A stretch of 64,000 bases of DNA from Streptomyces sp. NBC_00237 (GTDB lineage Bacteria > Actinomycetota > Actinomycetes > Streptomycetales > Streptomycetaceae), in the NCBI RefSeq assembly GCF_026342435.1, contig NZ_JAPEMT010000001.1, positions 2,102,501 through 2,166,500 of the forward strand, in the 5' to 3' direction. The translations under genes were made by a program, and so were the position numbers. Shown piece after piece: positions 26,630 through 36,353 of the stretch (position 1 is the stretch's first letter; each line of letters opens with the position of its first letter). Under the pieces are notes generated by a model. That model was not told the DNA's origin. It saw nothing but the letters and a program-made list of their open reading frames with translations, and ran no database searches.

Positions 26630-27280
26630 TCAGGACAGGCTCATGCCCCGGGTCAGCTCCTTCAGGCACCGGGCGGCGAGCTCGGCGGGCGATCCCGGGC
26701 CCTGTGCGGGGGCGTCGGTACGCGCCCATTCCTCCAGTGCCGTACGGATGGCAGCCGTCGCGGCGGCCCCGGCGAGCCGTACCTCCAGGGGGTCGGCCCC
26801 CGGTCCGGCGAGCGCGGTCAGCACCGGGAGCAGCTTCTCCTCGCCCTCCTGGTTCACCCGGTACCAGACGGCCCGCAGCGCCGGGTCCCGGTCGGCGGCG
26901 CGCAGCAGTCCCCGGGTCCAGTCGAGCTGTTCGGCGGCCCGCGGGTCGGGGGTGGAGAGGACTTCGGTGACGGCCCGCTCCAGGTTGCTCAGCACCCCGG
27001 AGCCCGGCTCCGCCGAGGCGAGCAGGGCCAGCCACTGGTCGCCGCCGCCGGACAGCAGCGGGGCGACGGCGTCCTGCTTGCTGCGGAAGTACCGGTAGAA
27101 GGTGCGCAGCGCGACCCCCGCGCGGGTGGCGATGGCCTCGGCGGTGGTGCCGTCGGGACCGTGCTCCGCGAACAGTTCGGCGGCGGCGCGCGCGATGTCG
27201 AGCTGGGTGGCGGCCTTGCGGCGCTCGGTGAGGGAGGGCTTGGGCTGTGGTGTCTTGGGCTGCTGGGGCTCGGTGCTCAC
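26630..27280 (-). CDS. TetR-family transcriptional regulator
   Basis: A 216-residue TetR protein. The N-terminal helix-turn-helix (AELFAEHGPDGTTAEAIATRAGVALRTFYRYF) is clear; the ligand-binding C-terminal domain is diverse. GTG 27280. It is divergent from the SDR at 27437, so it may control that gene across the shared 156-bp gap. Confidence 0.9.
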   Translation of the reverse strand: MSTEPQQPKTPQPKPSLTERRKAATQLDIARAAAELFAEHGPDGTTAEAIATRAGVALRTFYRYFRSKQDAVAPLLSGGGDQWLALLASAEPGSGVLSNLERAVTEVLSTPDPRAAEQLDWTRGLLRAADRDPALRAVWYRVNQEGEEKLLPVLTALAGPGADPLEVRLAGAAATAAIRTALEEWARTDAPAQGPGSPAELAARCLKELTRGMSLS

Positions 27281-27436
27281 CTGGGCAGCGTACGCCCAGG
27301 AAGGTCCGCACACCGGCGGGGGTGCACGAAATGACCTAGTGACAAATCGTGCCACTTGGGCGTAACGTGAAGAGTGATCCCGAAGGAATCCGATCCGGAG
27401 GGGGACGAGGACCGAAGACTGCGGAAGAGGAAGACC

Positions 27437-28213
27437 ATGCAGCGTTACGAGGGCCGTCGCGTTCTGATCAGCGGTGCCGGATCGGGCATCGGCCGGGCGA
27501 CCGTGCACCGCGTACTCGCCGAGGGCGGCCGCGTGTTCGCCGTCGACGTCAACGAGGCGGGGCTGAAGGAGACCGCCGAGCAGGCCGCCGCCACCTCCGT
27601 CGAGGCGGCGCGGCGCCTGAGCACCGAGGTGCTGGACATCTCCGACGAAGCCGCAGTCAAGGCCGGGGTCGCCGGAGCCGTGGAAGCCCTGGGCGGCCTG
27701 GACGTCCTGGTCAACGCGGCCGGAATCCTGCGCTCCTCGCACACGCACGAGACCACGCTCGACTTCTTCAACAAGATCATCGCGGTCAACCTGACCGGCA
27801 CCTTCCTGATGATCCGCGAGGCGATACCGGCCCTGCTGGCGGGCGACAAGCCGGTGATAGTGAACTTCTCCTCGACCTCCGCCTCCTTCGCCCACCCGTA
27901 CATGTCGGCGTACGCGGCCAGCAAGGGCGGCATCCAGTCGATGACCCACGCCCTGGCCGCCGAGTACAGCAAGCAGGGCCTGCGCGTCGTCGCCGTCGCA
28001 CCGGGCTCGATCGCCTCCGACATGACCAGCGGCAAGGGCCCGGGCCTGCCCGAGGACGCCGACATGACGCTCTTCATGAAGCTGGCCCCCGCCCTCGGCC
28101 AGGGCTTCGCGGGACCGGAGACCGTCGCGGGCGTCGTGGCGATGCTCGGCTCGCAGGACGGGGCGTTCATCACGGGCACGGAGATCCGCATCGACGGCGG
28201 CACGCACTACTGA
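27437..28213 (+). CDS. Short-chain dehydrogenase/reductase
   Basis: A 258-residue classical SDR. It has ISGAGSGIGRATV (the TGxxxGxG equivalent), NAAG at about residue 95, the catalytic Ser in NFSSTSASF, and YxxxK in SAYAASKGG. The C-terminus ITGTEIRIDGG is typical. ATG 27437 has a GGAAGAGG site. It is probably regulated by the divergent TetR protein. Its substrate is unknown. Confidence 0.9.
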   Translation: MQRYEGRRVLISGAGSGIGRATVHRVLAEGGRVFAVDVNEAGLKETAEQAAATSVEAARRLSTEVLDISDEAAVKAGVAGAVEALGGLDVLVNAAGILRSSHTHETTLDFFNKIIAVNLTGTFLMIREAIPALLAGDKPVIVNFSSTSASFAHPYMSAYAASKGGIQSMTHALAAEYSKQGLRVVAVAPGSIASDMTSGKGPGLPEDADMTLFMKLAPALGQGFAGPETVAGVVAMLGSQDGAFITGTEIRIDGGTHY

Positions 28214-28227
28214 GCGGGGCCGAAGGA

Positions 28228-28258
28228 GTGTGCTGGGCCGGGGCCCGGCCCAGCACAC
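28228..28258. terminator. Terminator downstream of the SDR gene
   Basis: A perfect 13-bp stem GTGTGCTGGGCCG closes a 5-nt loop, 15 bp after the SDR stop. Confidence 0.75.
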
Positions 28259-28579
28259 CCCCGCCCGCTCTCCGGCCGGTGCGTCCGGCCGGGCGCCCTC
28301 CCGCGACGACCACCGAGCCGGACGTCTCGTCGAACACCGAGCTGAAAGCGCTGAGCCCCATGACCAGCACCGCATCCACTCCCGCCCCGGGTGGGGCCTC
28401 CTGGGCCGTCCCTCAGCCCGAGATGCTGGATGCGGTGCTCCCTGGCCGGACGGGCAGGGTGCCGAGCCGCTCCAGCCCTGCCCTCAACCTGGGCTGAGTG
28501 GAACTGGGGTTACGGATGGGGGCTACGCCCCTCGGCCCCCGCACGGGCTTCGCCCGCGCGTCCTCAAGCGCCGGAAGGG

Positions 28580-28639
28580 CTGGAGCCGGGCGTGCTGGAG
28601 TCGGGCGTGCTGGAGCCGGGCGTGCTGGAGTCGGACGGG
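28580..28639. repeat. Four tandem 15-bp repeats
   Basis: Four copies of CTGGAGYCGGGCGTG, with Y alternating C, T, C, T (the fourth copy diverged at its end). It ends 12 bp short of the DUF4240 stop codon. The alternating order gives a 30-bp higher unit. Confidence 0.75.
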
Positions 28640-28651
28640 CTGGAATAGCCG

Positions 28652-29170
28652 CTAGTCGCCGAACCTCTCCCACAGCTGAGGGAAACGATCCGCCAGAGCA
28701 CCGTCGTCGTCCAGGTCGAGGGCCGTGCCCTCGGGCTCCGCCGCCTGCGCGGGCACCCCCAGGTCCGGTGCCACCGACCCCGTCAGCTGCTCGTACGCCT
28801 CGTCCGCCGCGTACCCCAGCTCCTCCCCGTCCCCGTCGATCTCGTCGTCGAAGTCGTCCAGGAGCCCGGCCAGGTCGTCCGGCTCGTGCAGGGCGCCCTC
28901 GAAGACCTCCCGGCCCTGGCCGATCAGCCAGCACCGGAAGTAGTCGAACGCGTCGTCGCTCGCGCCGCCCATCATGACGACCGCGGCCCCCCACAGATCC
29001 CACCGGTACGCGCGGTTGTAGCGCACCTCGAAGTGTCTGGCGAAGTCGAGCACGGCGTCGGGGTCCAACTGGAGCAACCGCTCGACCAGCAGGTCGGCAT
29101 GGTCCTCGGGGTCGCCCTCGGCGGCCGCGCGGGTCCTGTCGACGATCTCCCAGAATTCCGTCTCGTCCAT
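28652..29170 (-). CDS. DUF4240 protein
   Basis: A 172-residue acidic protein. MDETEFWEIVDRTRA followed by YNRAYRWDLWGAA and FDYFRCWLIGQGREVFEGAL matches DUF4240. ATG 29170 has a GGAG site 7 nt upstream. The C-terminal half is rich in Asp and Glu. Function unknown. Confidence 0.85.
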   Translation of the reverse strand: MDETEFWEIVDRTRAAAEGDPEDHADLLVERLLQLDPDAVLDFARHFEVRYNRAYRWDLWGAAVVMMGGASDDAFDYFRCWLIGQGREVFEGALHEPDDLAGLLDDFDDEIDGDGEELGYAADEAYEQLTGSVAPDLGVPAQAAEPEGTALDLDDDGALADRFPQLWERFGD

Positions 29171-29465
29171 CACGTGCTCCAGCATCGGGCTTGCGGGGGT
29201 GCGGCGCACGCGGAGCGCCCGGATGAGGGCCTTCTCGTTACCCGCGCTCGTTACCCGCGCGACCCCCGGCGCCGCTCACCCCGACCCGTACGCGTGCTTC
29301 GTGCACGTACACGGGTCCGGCTGTCGGCGTTCTTCCGGACCCACCCCGCGCTCCCCGTTCCCGCAGGTCCACGTCCCGTGTGACCGTCCGATGATTCACT
29401 CGTTTGAAGGGCAAGCGACGCACGCACTCTCACCCACTCGCACCCTCAAGGGAGCTGCCCTCGCC

Positions 29466-31487
29466 ATGGACACGCAAGACCGTACGGAACCCGTCGGGGC
29501 CCACGGGGCCCCGCTGAGCGTGGCGCGGGCCGAAGCCGCGCTGGTCGAGCACTATCCGCGCCTCGTCAGACTCGCCTTTATCACCCTTCCGCCCTCCCTC
29601 GGACGCCACCGCCGGGTCCTCGCCGCCCACGGACTCGTGCAGCGCGCCCTCCCGTCCGTCCGGACCCGGGTCGGTCGCACCGCCGCCGCACCCGCCCCGC
29701 CCGCCCTCCCCGCCCAGCGCACCGCACCCGTGGAGAGTGCGTACGTCACGCTGCGCGCCCGGGTGCTGCGCGAAGCGCTGGTGTACGGGAAGCGGCCGGG
29801 CTGGTGGCCCCGGCGCGGACCCGGGCCCGAGCGCCTGCGCCCCCTCCTCCCCACCGTGTGGGGCCTGCGCCTCTTCCCCGCCGCCGGCGGCGCCGACGAA
29901 CTCGCCCTGGAACAGGCCCTGTCGGGTGTCGACTCCGCCACCCGCGCCGCCCTCGCCCTGCACCGGGTGGAGGGCCTGGGCGAGGAGGAGACCCGGCAGC
30001 GCCTCGCCGAGGCAGGTGTCGCCGAGCCCGCCCTCGCCCTGCGCACCGCCGAACGGATCGGACGGCAGGTGCTCGGCGAGCCGGGCGAGGGGGTACGACA
30101 CCCCCTCCTCTCCGGCGAGTTCGACCCCTGCTTCGTGCACACGCGCCCCACCGACCTCCTGCGCCGCCGCCATCGCGTCCGTACCGCAGGAGCGGCACTC
30201 GTCGTCGCGGCCGTCGCCGCCGGAGTCCTGCCCGTCGTGCTCGGCGACGCCCCCGGCCCGCCGGAGCGCACGGCCGCCACCGGCACCGTCAACGCCTCCA
30301 TAGCGGGGCGCGTCCTGGATCCCCGCAACCTGGTGCGTTCCGCCGACGACGCATGGGCGGACACCTCCCGCGTCGACTTCACCGTCTGGCCCGCCCGGGG
30401 CGAGCGCCGCGACGACCTCCCGCTGCTCGACCGCGCACTGAAGGTGTGGGCGAGTCCGGCCCGTACGGTACGGATCTCCAGCACGCCCGGTGCGGGCACC
30501 CAGCCGCCCACGGCCCCGCCCCGTCTGCTGTACGCGGGAGACGTCGACGGCACGGCCGTGGTCCTCCTCAACGACGGCGACCGTACGGTCCGCTACGCCG
30601 AGCCCGCCGACAGCGAGGAGCCCCCGGCGCTCGACTTCGCCCGTACCGACGACGCGGACGTGGTGACGGGCGCGGCCCTGGTGGTGACGAGGGACGGTGC
30701 CGGCACCCGCTTCCTGCTCGCCCCCTGGATCGACGAGACCACCACCCGCGACCTCCTCAAGCCGAACTCCCCGGGCGGCAAGCTGGGCGTGCGCGGCGAC
30801 GGTGTGACGGACCCCGTCCGACGCCCGGGAGCGGGCGGTACGTGCGACTCCTGGCCGGTCCTCCAGCTCCGCTCCTCCGAGCTGATCGTCGAGAAGCACG
30901 CCTTCCTCCTCACCGACCTGGGCGACCTCGCCCCCGTCCACCTCACCTACACCCCGCCGCCCGGCAGCGGCGCCCCCGCGCGCCAGCCCCGCGAGGCGAC
31001 GAGCACCGCCGCCCTCCAGACCTGGGCGCACAGCGCCTGCCACCTCCCCTCGATGCGCGGCTTCGGGGTGCGCGCGGTCAACAACTGGGTGTACGCGCAG
31101 CAGACGCTGCCCGAGGCGGGCGGCCGGGCGGACTGGGTCTGCACCCGGGCCGACACGTGGCGCGGACCCGGCCGGGTCATGGTCCAGCTCCACCTGCCGT
31201 CCACCGCCCCGACCGCCCTCGGCACGGCGGTCGCCACCGCCGAGGACACGGCGTCGTGCAGCCGGTTCGGCCAGCACGTGCTGGCGGGGGCGGGCTGGCG
31301 GGCCCCGAAGTCGGGCACCTGGTACCTCCTCGCGGCGGGCAGCCGCAAGGTGCTCTCCATCGAGGCCACGGGCGGGGTCAAGGCCGACGCCGACGGGCCG
31401 ACGATGGCGGTGCGGGCGCCCCAGGGGGCACGGGCGGAACTGAAGGCGAAGATGGCGGACGGCTCGACGCTGGAGGGCCTGCACTGA
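29466..31487 (+). CDS. Large single-pass membrane protein with sigma-like N-terminus
   Basis: A 673-residue protein. The N-terminal 220 residues read like a degraded RNA-polymerase sigma-factor region (ALVEHYPRLVRLAFITLP, then DSATRAALALHRVEGLGEEETRQRLAEAG). One transmembrane helix at about 238-262 (AALVVAAVAAGVLPVVLG) precedes a 400-residue exported part. No catalytic motif is visible outside, but the exported part has several Cys residues. ATG 29466 has an AAGGGAG site. It could be a transmembrane sensor whose inner part acts on transcription; that is inference. Confidence 0.6.
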   Translation: MDTQDRTEPVGAHGAPLSVARAEAALVEHYPRLVRLAFITLPPSLGRHRRVLAAHGLVQRALPSVRTRVGRTAAAPAPPALPAQRTAPVESAYVTLRARVLREALVYGKRPGWWPRRGPGPERLRPLLPTVWGLRLFPAAGGADELALEQALSGVDSATRAALALHRVEGLGEEETRQRLAEAGVAEPALALRTAERIGRQVLGEPGEGVRHPLLSGEFDPCFVHTRPTDLLRRRHRVRTAGAALVVAAVAAGVLPVVLGDAPGPPERTAATGTVNASIAGRVLDPRNLVRSADDAWADTSRVDFTVWPARGERRDDLPLLDRALKVWASPARTVRISSTPGAGTQPPTAPPRLLYAGDVDGTAVVLLNDGDRTVRYAEPADSEEPPALDFARTDDADVVTGAALVVTRDGAGTRFLLAPWIDETTTRDLLKPNSPGGKLGVRGDGVTDPVRRPGAGGTCDSWPVLQLRSSELIVEKHAFLLTDLGDLAPVHLTYTPPPGSGAPARQPREATSTAALQTWAHSACHLPSMRGFGVRAVNNWVYAQQTLPEAGGRADWVCTRADTWRGPGRVMVQLHLPSTAPTALGTAVATAEDTASCSRFGQHVLAGAGWRAPKSGTWYLLAAGSRKVLSIEATGGVKADADGPTMAVRAPQGARAELKAKMADGSTLEGLH

Positions 31488-31585
31488 AGAAGCCCTGAGC
31501 CGCGCCGTAAATCCAGACAGTGGCTGTCGGGTATGGACGGCATTCTCTTTCGTACGGGACGTCCGGGACGACGAAGGAGCCGCAC

Positions 31586-32509
31586 ATGAATGCCGACCAG
31601 CCGAACCTGACCGGCCGCATCGCCCTGGTGGCGGGCGCGACCCGGGGCGCGGGCCGCGCCATCGCCGTGGAGCTGGGTGCGCTCGGCGCGACGGTGTACG
31701 TCACCGGGCGCACCACCCGCACGAAGGTCAGCGAGGTCGGCCGGACGACCGAGACCATCGAGGAGACCGCCGAACTGGTGACGGCGGCGGGCGGCGAGGG
31801 CGTCGCCGTGCCGACGGACCACCTGGAGGTGGAGCAGGTACGGGCGCTGGTCGAGCGGATCGACCGGGAGCGAGGGCGGCTCGACGTCCTCGTCAACGAC
31901 ATCTGGGGCGGGGAGCACCTGATCGAGTTCGGCAAGAAGATGTGGGAGACGGGGCTCGAACACGGGCTGAGGATGCTCGACCTCGGCGTCACGTCCCACA
32001 TCATCACCAGCAGTTGCGCGCTGCCGCTGCTGGTGCGTCACGAGGGCGGGCTCGTCGTCGAGATCACCGACGGCACCGCCGAGTCGAACAAGGGGTTCCG
32101 GGAGAACTTCTACTACGACCTCGCCAAGAACGCGCCGATCCGGATGGCGTCGAACCTGTCCCACGACCTGGCGGACGTGGGCGGGACGGCGGTGTCCGTC
32201 ACCCCCGGCTTCCTGCGCTCCGAGCAGATGCTCGACCACTTCGGAGTGACGGAGGCGAACTGGCGCGACGCGATCGAGAAGGAGCCGACCTTCGCGATCG
32301 CGGAGTCGCCGGTGTACGTGGGACGGGGGATCGCACGGCTGGCGGCGGACGGCGGGCGGGGGCGGTGGAACGGCCGGTCGCTGTCCAGCAGGGACCTGGC
32401 GGTGGCGTACGGGGTGCGGGACGCGGACGGGTCGCAGCCGGACGCGTGGGGGTACTTGGCGCGGGTCGGCGCGGGGGAGGAGGGGGTGTCGGTGGACGAA
32501 TACCGCTGA
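31586..32509 (+). CDS. Short-chain dehydrogenase/reductase
   Basis: A 307-residue SDR with LVAGATRGAGRAIAVELG at the nucleotide site and NDIWGGE instead of the usual NAG. The catalytic segment is unusual: FYYDLAKNA, so Tyr and Lys are spaced as YxxxK within a changed context. ATG 31586 has GAAGGAG. It is longer than average because of extra loops. The function is unknown. Confidence 0.8.
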   Translation: MNADQPNLTGRIALVAGATRGAGRAIAVELGALGATVYVTGRTTRTKVSEVGRTTETIEETAELVTAAGGEGVAVPTDHLEVEQVRALVERIDRERGRLDVLVNDIWGGEHLIEFGKKMWETGLEHGLRMLDLGVTSHIITSSCALPLLVRHEGGLVVEITDGTAESNKGFRENFYYDLAKNAPIRMASNLSHDLADVGGTAVSVTPGFLRSEQMLDHFGVTEANWRDAIEKEPTFAIAESPVYVGRGIARLAADGGRGRWNGRSLSSRDLAVAYGVRDADGSQPDAWGYLARVGAGEEGVSVDEYR

Positions 32510-32548
32510 GCCCTGCCGGGGGCGGGGCGGTCTCGGTCCCGTGCGGGA

Positions 32549-32581
32549 CCGTCGTGGCTGGTCGCGCAGCTCCCCGCGCCC
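32549..32581 (+). repeat. Dispersed intergenic element, copy 1
   Basis: CGTCGTGGCTGGTCGCGCAG followed by CTCCCCGCGCC. A close match lies at 63679-63709 and, in the opposite orientation, at about 56966-56994. It is of the kind scattered between Streptomyces genes. Confidence 0.65.
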
Positions 32582-32624
32582 GACACCGGCTGAGCCCCAC
32601 CGGCGCCCTCACCCGTACAGGCCC

Positions 32625-33596
32625 TCACCCGTACAGCCGGTACAGTCCCCTCGTCGCATCGGCCAGCGCCGACCGCAGTTCCGGCGGGCCCAGTGCCTCC
32701 GCCTCCGCGCCCAGCGGGAGGAGTTGGGAGGTGGCGACCTCCACCGACTCCATCGGCACGGTGACCCGCACCCACCCCTCCACGTCCGGCGGTCCCGCCA
32801 CGGCCAGCGCCTCGCGGGCGACCGGAGGGTCCATGACGCGCGGCAGCCCCCGCACCCCCGCCGGGGAGAGCCGCAGCTCCGCCTCCATCCGCAGGAGCGA
32901 GCGGGAGAACTCCGCCGCCCGGGACTCCCAGAAGGCAGGCAGGTCGAAGTCCTCGTCCCGGATGAAGCCCGAAGAGGTCACCGTCACCGCCGTGAAGCGG
33001 TCCAGCCGGTACACCCGGAAGTCCCCCGACTCCGCCCGTGCGCAGACGTACCAGATGCCTCCCTTGAGGACCAGGCCGTACGGCTCCAGACGGCGTTCGA
33101 CCGTGCGGTTGGACCGTCTCTGGTACCGCGCCTCGACGACGAGGTCGCCCCACACCGCCTCCGCCACGGCGGGCAGCGACTCCGGTGTCACCGGCTCCTG
33201 GTACCAGCCGGGCGCGTCCAGGTGGAAGCGCTGCGCGGCATTCGCCGACGCGTCCCGGAGCGACGGCATCAGCGCCGCCGACACCTTCAGGCGGGCCGCC
33301 GACGCCGCGTCCTGAAGCCCCATCTCCCGCAGCGCGCCCGGCAGCCCGGACAGGAAGAGCGCCTCCGCCTCACTGCGCCCGAGGCCCGTCAGGCGCGTGC
33401 GGTAGCCGCCGATCAGGCGGTAGCCGCCCGCCCGGCCCCGGTCCGCGTACACGGGCACGCCCGCCTCGGAGAGCGCCTGGGCGTCCCGTGTGATGGTCCG
33501 CTCGGACACCTCCAGCTCCTGCGCCAGTTCGGCGGCCGTCATCATCGGCCGGGACTGGAGCAGCAGCACCATCTTGATCAACCGGGCAGCACGCAT
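32625..33596 (-). CDS. WYL-domain transcriptional regulator
   Basis: A 323-residue protein. The N-terminal winged helix (RLIKMVLLLQSRPMMTAAELAQELEVSERTITRDAQAL) is of the DeoR/HTH_11 type. The C-terminal WYL domain includes WYVCARAESGDFRVYRLDR. ATG 33596 is preferred; more upstream ATGs exist in frame. WYL domains sense small ligands or nucleic acid. It may control the adjoining SDR gene, with which it converges. Confidence 0.85.
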   Translation of the reverse strand: MRAARLIKMVLLLQSRPMMTAAELAQELEVSERTITRDAQALSEAGVPVYADRGRAGGYRLIGGYRTRLTGLGRSEAEALFLSGLPGALREMGLQDAASAARLKVSAALMPSLRDASANAAQRFHLDAPGWYQEPVTPESLPAVAEAVWGDLVVEARYQRRSNRTVERRLEPYGLVLKGGIWYVCARAESGDFRVYRLDRFTAVTVTSSGFIRDEDFDLPAFWESRAAEFSRSLLRMEAELRLSPAGVRGLPRVMDPPVAREALAVAGPPDVEGWVRVTVPMESVEVATSQLLPLGAEAEALGPPELRSALADATRGLYRLYG

Positions 33597-33621
33597 GCCC
33601 CACATCATGCGGGAACGCGAA

Positions 33622-33667
33622 ACGGCCGGTGCCCCGCACACCCGAAGGCGTGCGAGGCACCGGCCGT
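33622..33667. terminator. Terminator downstream of aceE
   Basis: A 12-bp stem ACGGCCGGTGCC with an inner GCAC/GTGC pairing, 14 bp past the aceE stop. Confidence 0.65.
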
Positions 33668-33680
33668 ACAGAGTGAAGCC

Positions 33681-36353
33681 CTACAGGCCGTAGCGCTCCC
33701 GCGCCTCCTTGACCGCCGAAGCCGGGACGGAGCCCTTCTTCGCCAGCTGCGCCAGCGTCGCCACGACGATCGACTGCGCGTCGACGCCGAAGTGACGGCG
33801 GGCCGCCTCACGGGTGTCGGAGAGACCGAAGCCGTCCGTGCCCAGCGAGGTGTAGTCCTGCTCGACCCACTGGCTGATCTGGTCCGGGACCTGACGCATC
33901 CAGTCGCTGACCGCGACGACCGGGCCCGGCGCGTCGGCCAGCACCTTGGTCACGTACGGGGTGCGGAACTCGCCCTTCAGCGCGGCCTCGTCGGCCTCCA
34001 GCGCGTCGCGGCGCAGCTCGCCCCACGAGGTGGCGGACCAGACGTCGGCGAAGACGTTCCAGTCGGCCGCCAGGAGCTCCTGCGCCTCCAGGATCCAGTG
34101 GATCGCGGTGCCGGAGGCCAGCAGCTGGGCGCGCGGGGCGTCCGGCGAGGTGGCCGCCGGGGCGTCCTTGAACTTGTAGAGGCCCTTGACGATGCCCTCC
34201 TCGACGCCCTCGGGCATCGCGGGCTGCGGCATCGGCTCGTTGTAGACCGTCAGGTAGTAGAAGACGTCTTCCGGCTTCTCGCCGTACATCCGCTTCAGAC
34301 CGTCCTGGACGATCACCGCGACCTCGTACGCGAACGCCGGGTCGTAGTTCAGCGACGCCGGGTTGGTGGCGGCGATCAGGTGCGAGTGGCCGTCCGCGTG
34401 CTGGAGGCCCTCACCCGTCAGCGTCGTACGACCGGCGGTCGCGCCGACGATGAAGCCCTTGCCGAGCTGGTCGGCGAGCTGCCACATCTGGTCGCCGGTC
34501 CGCTGCCAGCCGAACATCGAGTAGAAGATGTAGAACGGGATCATCGTCTCGCCGTGCGTGGAGTACGCGGTCGACGCGGCGATGAAGTCCGCCATGGCCC
34601 CGGCTTCGGTGATGCCCTCGTTGAGGACCTGACCGTCCTTGGCCTCCTTGTAGTACATGAGCTGGTCGCGGTCGACCGGGTCGTACGTCTGGCCGAGCGG
34701 CGAGTAGATGCCGGCGGAGGGGAAGAGCGCCTCCATGCCGAAGGTGCGCGCCTCGTCGGGGACGATCGGCACCCAGCGCTTGCCGGTCTCCTTGTCCCGC
34801 ATCAGGTCCTTCACCAGGCGGACGAACGCCATGGTGGTGGCCATGCCCTGCTTGGAGCCCTTCTTCAGCGCGGCGAAGGACTTCTCGGCGGGCTGCGGGA
34901 GGGGTGCGACCGGGTGCACGCGACGGGCCGGGGCGGGGCCGCCGAGGGCCGCGCGGCGCTCCTGGAGGTAGCGCACCTCGGGGGAGTCGGCGCCCGGGTG
35001 GCCGTACGGGACGAGGGAGTCGTCCAGCTTCGCGTCCGGAATCGGAAGCTCAAGCAGGTCGCGCATGGCGCGGAACTCCTTGCCGGTGAGCTTCTTCATC
35101 TGGTGGTTGGCGTTGCGCGACTCGAAGGTCGGGCCGAGCGTGTAGCCCTTGACCGTCTGGGCCAGGATCACGGTCGGCTGGCCCTTGTGCTCGACGGCCG
35201 CCTTGTACGCCGCGTACACCTTGCGGGCCTCGTGGCCGCCGCGCGAGGTGTGGAAGCACTCGGCGATCTTCGCGTCGCTCAGCACGGCCGCGAGCTGCTG
35301 GAGCGCGGGCTCGGCGCCGAAGAAGTGCTCGCGGATGTACGCCACGTCACGCGTCGCGTACGTCTGGAACTGGGCGTCCGGGACGGCCCGCAGACGGCGC
35401 AGCAGCGCACCCGTGGTGTCGAGCTGGAACAGCTCGTCCCAGGCGGTGCCCCACAGCGACTTGACGACGTTCCAGCCGGCGCCGCGGAAGGCGCCCTCCA
35501 GCTCCTGCACGACGCGGAAGTTGGCGCGGACCGGGCCGTCCAGGCGCTGGAGGTTGCAGTTGATGACGAAGGTCAGGTTGTCGAGACCCTCACGGGCGGC
35601 CAGCGTGAGGGCCGCCGTCGCCTCGGGCTCGTCCATCTCGCCGTCGCCGAGGAACGCCCACACGTGGGAGTTCGACGTGTCCTTGATGTTGCGGTTCTCC
35701 AGGTAGCGGTTGAAGCGCGCCTGGTAGACCGCGGAGAGGGGGCCGAGACCCATGGAGACGGTGGGGAACTCCCACAGCCAGGGGAGACGGCGCGGGTGCG
35801 GGTAGGAGGGGAGGCCGTCGCCGCCCGCCTCCTGCCGGAAGTTGTCGAGGTGCTGCTCGGAGAGGCGGCCGTCGAGGAAGGCGCGGGCGTAGATGCCGGG
35901 GGAGGCGTGGCCCTGGATGTAGAGCTGGTCGCCGGAGCCGTCACCCTCCTTGCCGCGGAAGAAGTGGTTGAAGCCGGTCTCGTACAACCAGGCGGCCGAA
36001 GCGAAGGTGGCTATGTGACCGCCGACGCCGAAGCGCGAGCCGCGGGTCACCATGGCCGCCGCGTTCCAGCGGTTCCACGCGGTGATCCGGCTCTCCATCT
36101 CCAGGTCGCCGTCGAAGGCGGGCTCGGAGGAGGTCGGGATGGTGTTGACGTAGTCCGTCTCCAGCAGCTTGGGCAGCGCGAGACCGGCGGCCTCGGCGTG
36201 CTGGAGGGTGCGACGCATCAGGTATTCGGCCCGGTTGGAGCCTGCGGCCTTGGCGACGGCGTCGAGGGAGGCCGCCCATTCGGCGGTCTCTTCGGTGTCG
36301 CGGTCCGGGAGCTGGTCGAGCTCGCTCGGAGCCTTGCGTACGGGGTCGGTCAT
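33681..36353 (-). CDS. aceE: Pyruvate dehydrogenase E1 component (homodimeric)
   Basis: An 890-residue AceE-type E1. It oxidatively decarboxylates pyruvate with thiamine diphosphate and passes the acetyl group to lipoyl-E2. The TPP motif is GDGEMDEPEATAALTLA followed by NLTFVINCN. GGHEARKVYAAY and FRAMRDLLELP are also family-typical. ATG 36353 has a GGAAGG site. E2 and E3 genes lie upstream at 37.4-40.6 kb, separated by a GntR gene. A perfect palindrome lies at 36472-36488, in its promoter region. Confidence 0.97.
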   Translation of the reverse strand: MTDPVRKAPSELDQLPDRDTEETAEWAASLDAVAKAAGSNRAEYLMRRTLQHAEAAGLALPKLLETDYVNTIPTSSEPAFDGDLEMESRITAWNRWNAAAMVTRGSRFGVGGHIATFASAAWLYETGFNHFFRGKEGDGSGDQLYIQGHASPGIYARAFLDGRLSEQHLDNFRQEAGGDGLPSYPHPRRLPWLWEFPTVSMGLGPLSAVYQARFNRYLENRNIKDTSNSHVWAFLGDGEMDEPEATAALTLAAREGLDNLTFVINCNLQRLDGPVRANFRVVQELEGAFRGAGWNVVKSLWGTAWDELFQLDTTGALLRRLRAVPDAQFQTYATRDVAYIREHFFGAEPALQQLAAVLSDAKIAECFHTSRGGHEARKVYAAYKAAVEHKGQPTVILAQTVKGYTLGPTFESRNANHQMKKLTGKEFRAMRDLLELPIPDAKLDDSLVPYGHPGADSPEVRYLQERRAALGGPAPARRVHPVAPLPQPAEKSFAALKKGSKQGMATTMAFVRLVKDLMRDKETGKRWVPIVPDEARTFGMEALFPSAGIYSPLGQTYDPVDRDQLMYYKEAKDGQVLNEGITEAGAMADFIAASTAYSTHGETMIPFYIFYSMFGWQRTGDQMWQLADQLGKGFIVGATAGRTTLTGEGLQHADGHSHLIAATNPASLNYDPAFAYEVAVIVQDGLKRMYGEKPEDVFYYLTVYNEPMPQPAMPEGVEEGIVKGLYKFKDAPAATSPDAPRAQLLASGTAIHWILEAQELLAADWNVFADVWSATSWGELRRDALEADEAALKGEFRTPYVTKVLADAPGPVVAVSDWMRQVPDQISQWVEQDYTSLGTDGFGLSDTREAARRHFGVDAQSIVVATLAQLAKKGSVPASAVKEARERYGL

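Larger units (their letters stand above)
28214..28651. other. Gene-poor 438-bp region with terminator and repeats
   Basis: Between the SDR (+) and the DUF4240 gene (-). It holds the terminator, a stretch at about 28515-28580 (CTACGCCCCTCGGCC, then GGGCTTCGCCCGCGCGTCCTC) resembling a repeat seen between many Streptomyces genes, and a tandem array. A 45-codon ORF at 28360-28497 lacks a convincing ribosome site and family, and I do not call it. Confidence 0.5.

Noticed and set aside
28360..28497. 45-codon ORF after the SDR gene
   Set aside because: No ribosome site, no recognised family, and it overlaps repeat-rich spacer DNA. It could be a gene remnant but cannot be supported.
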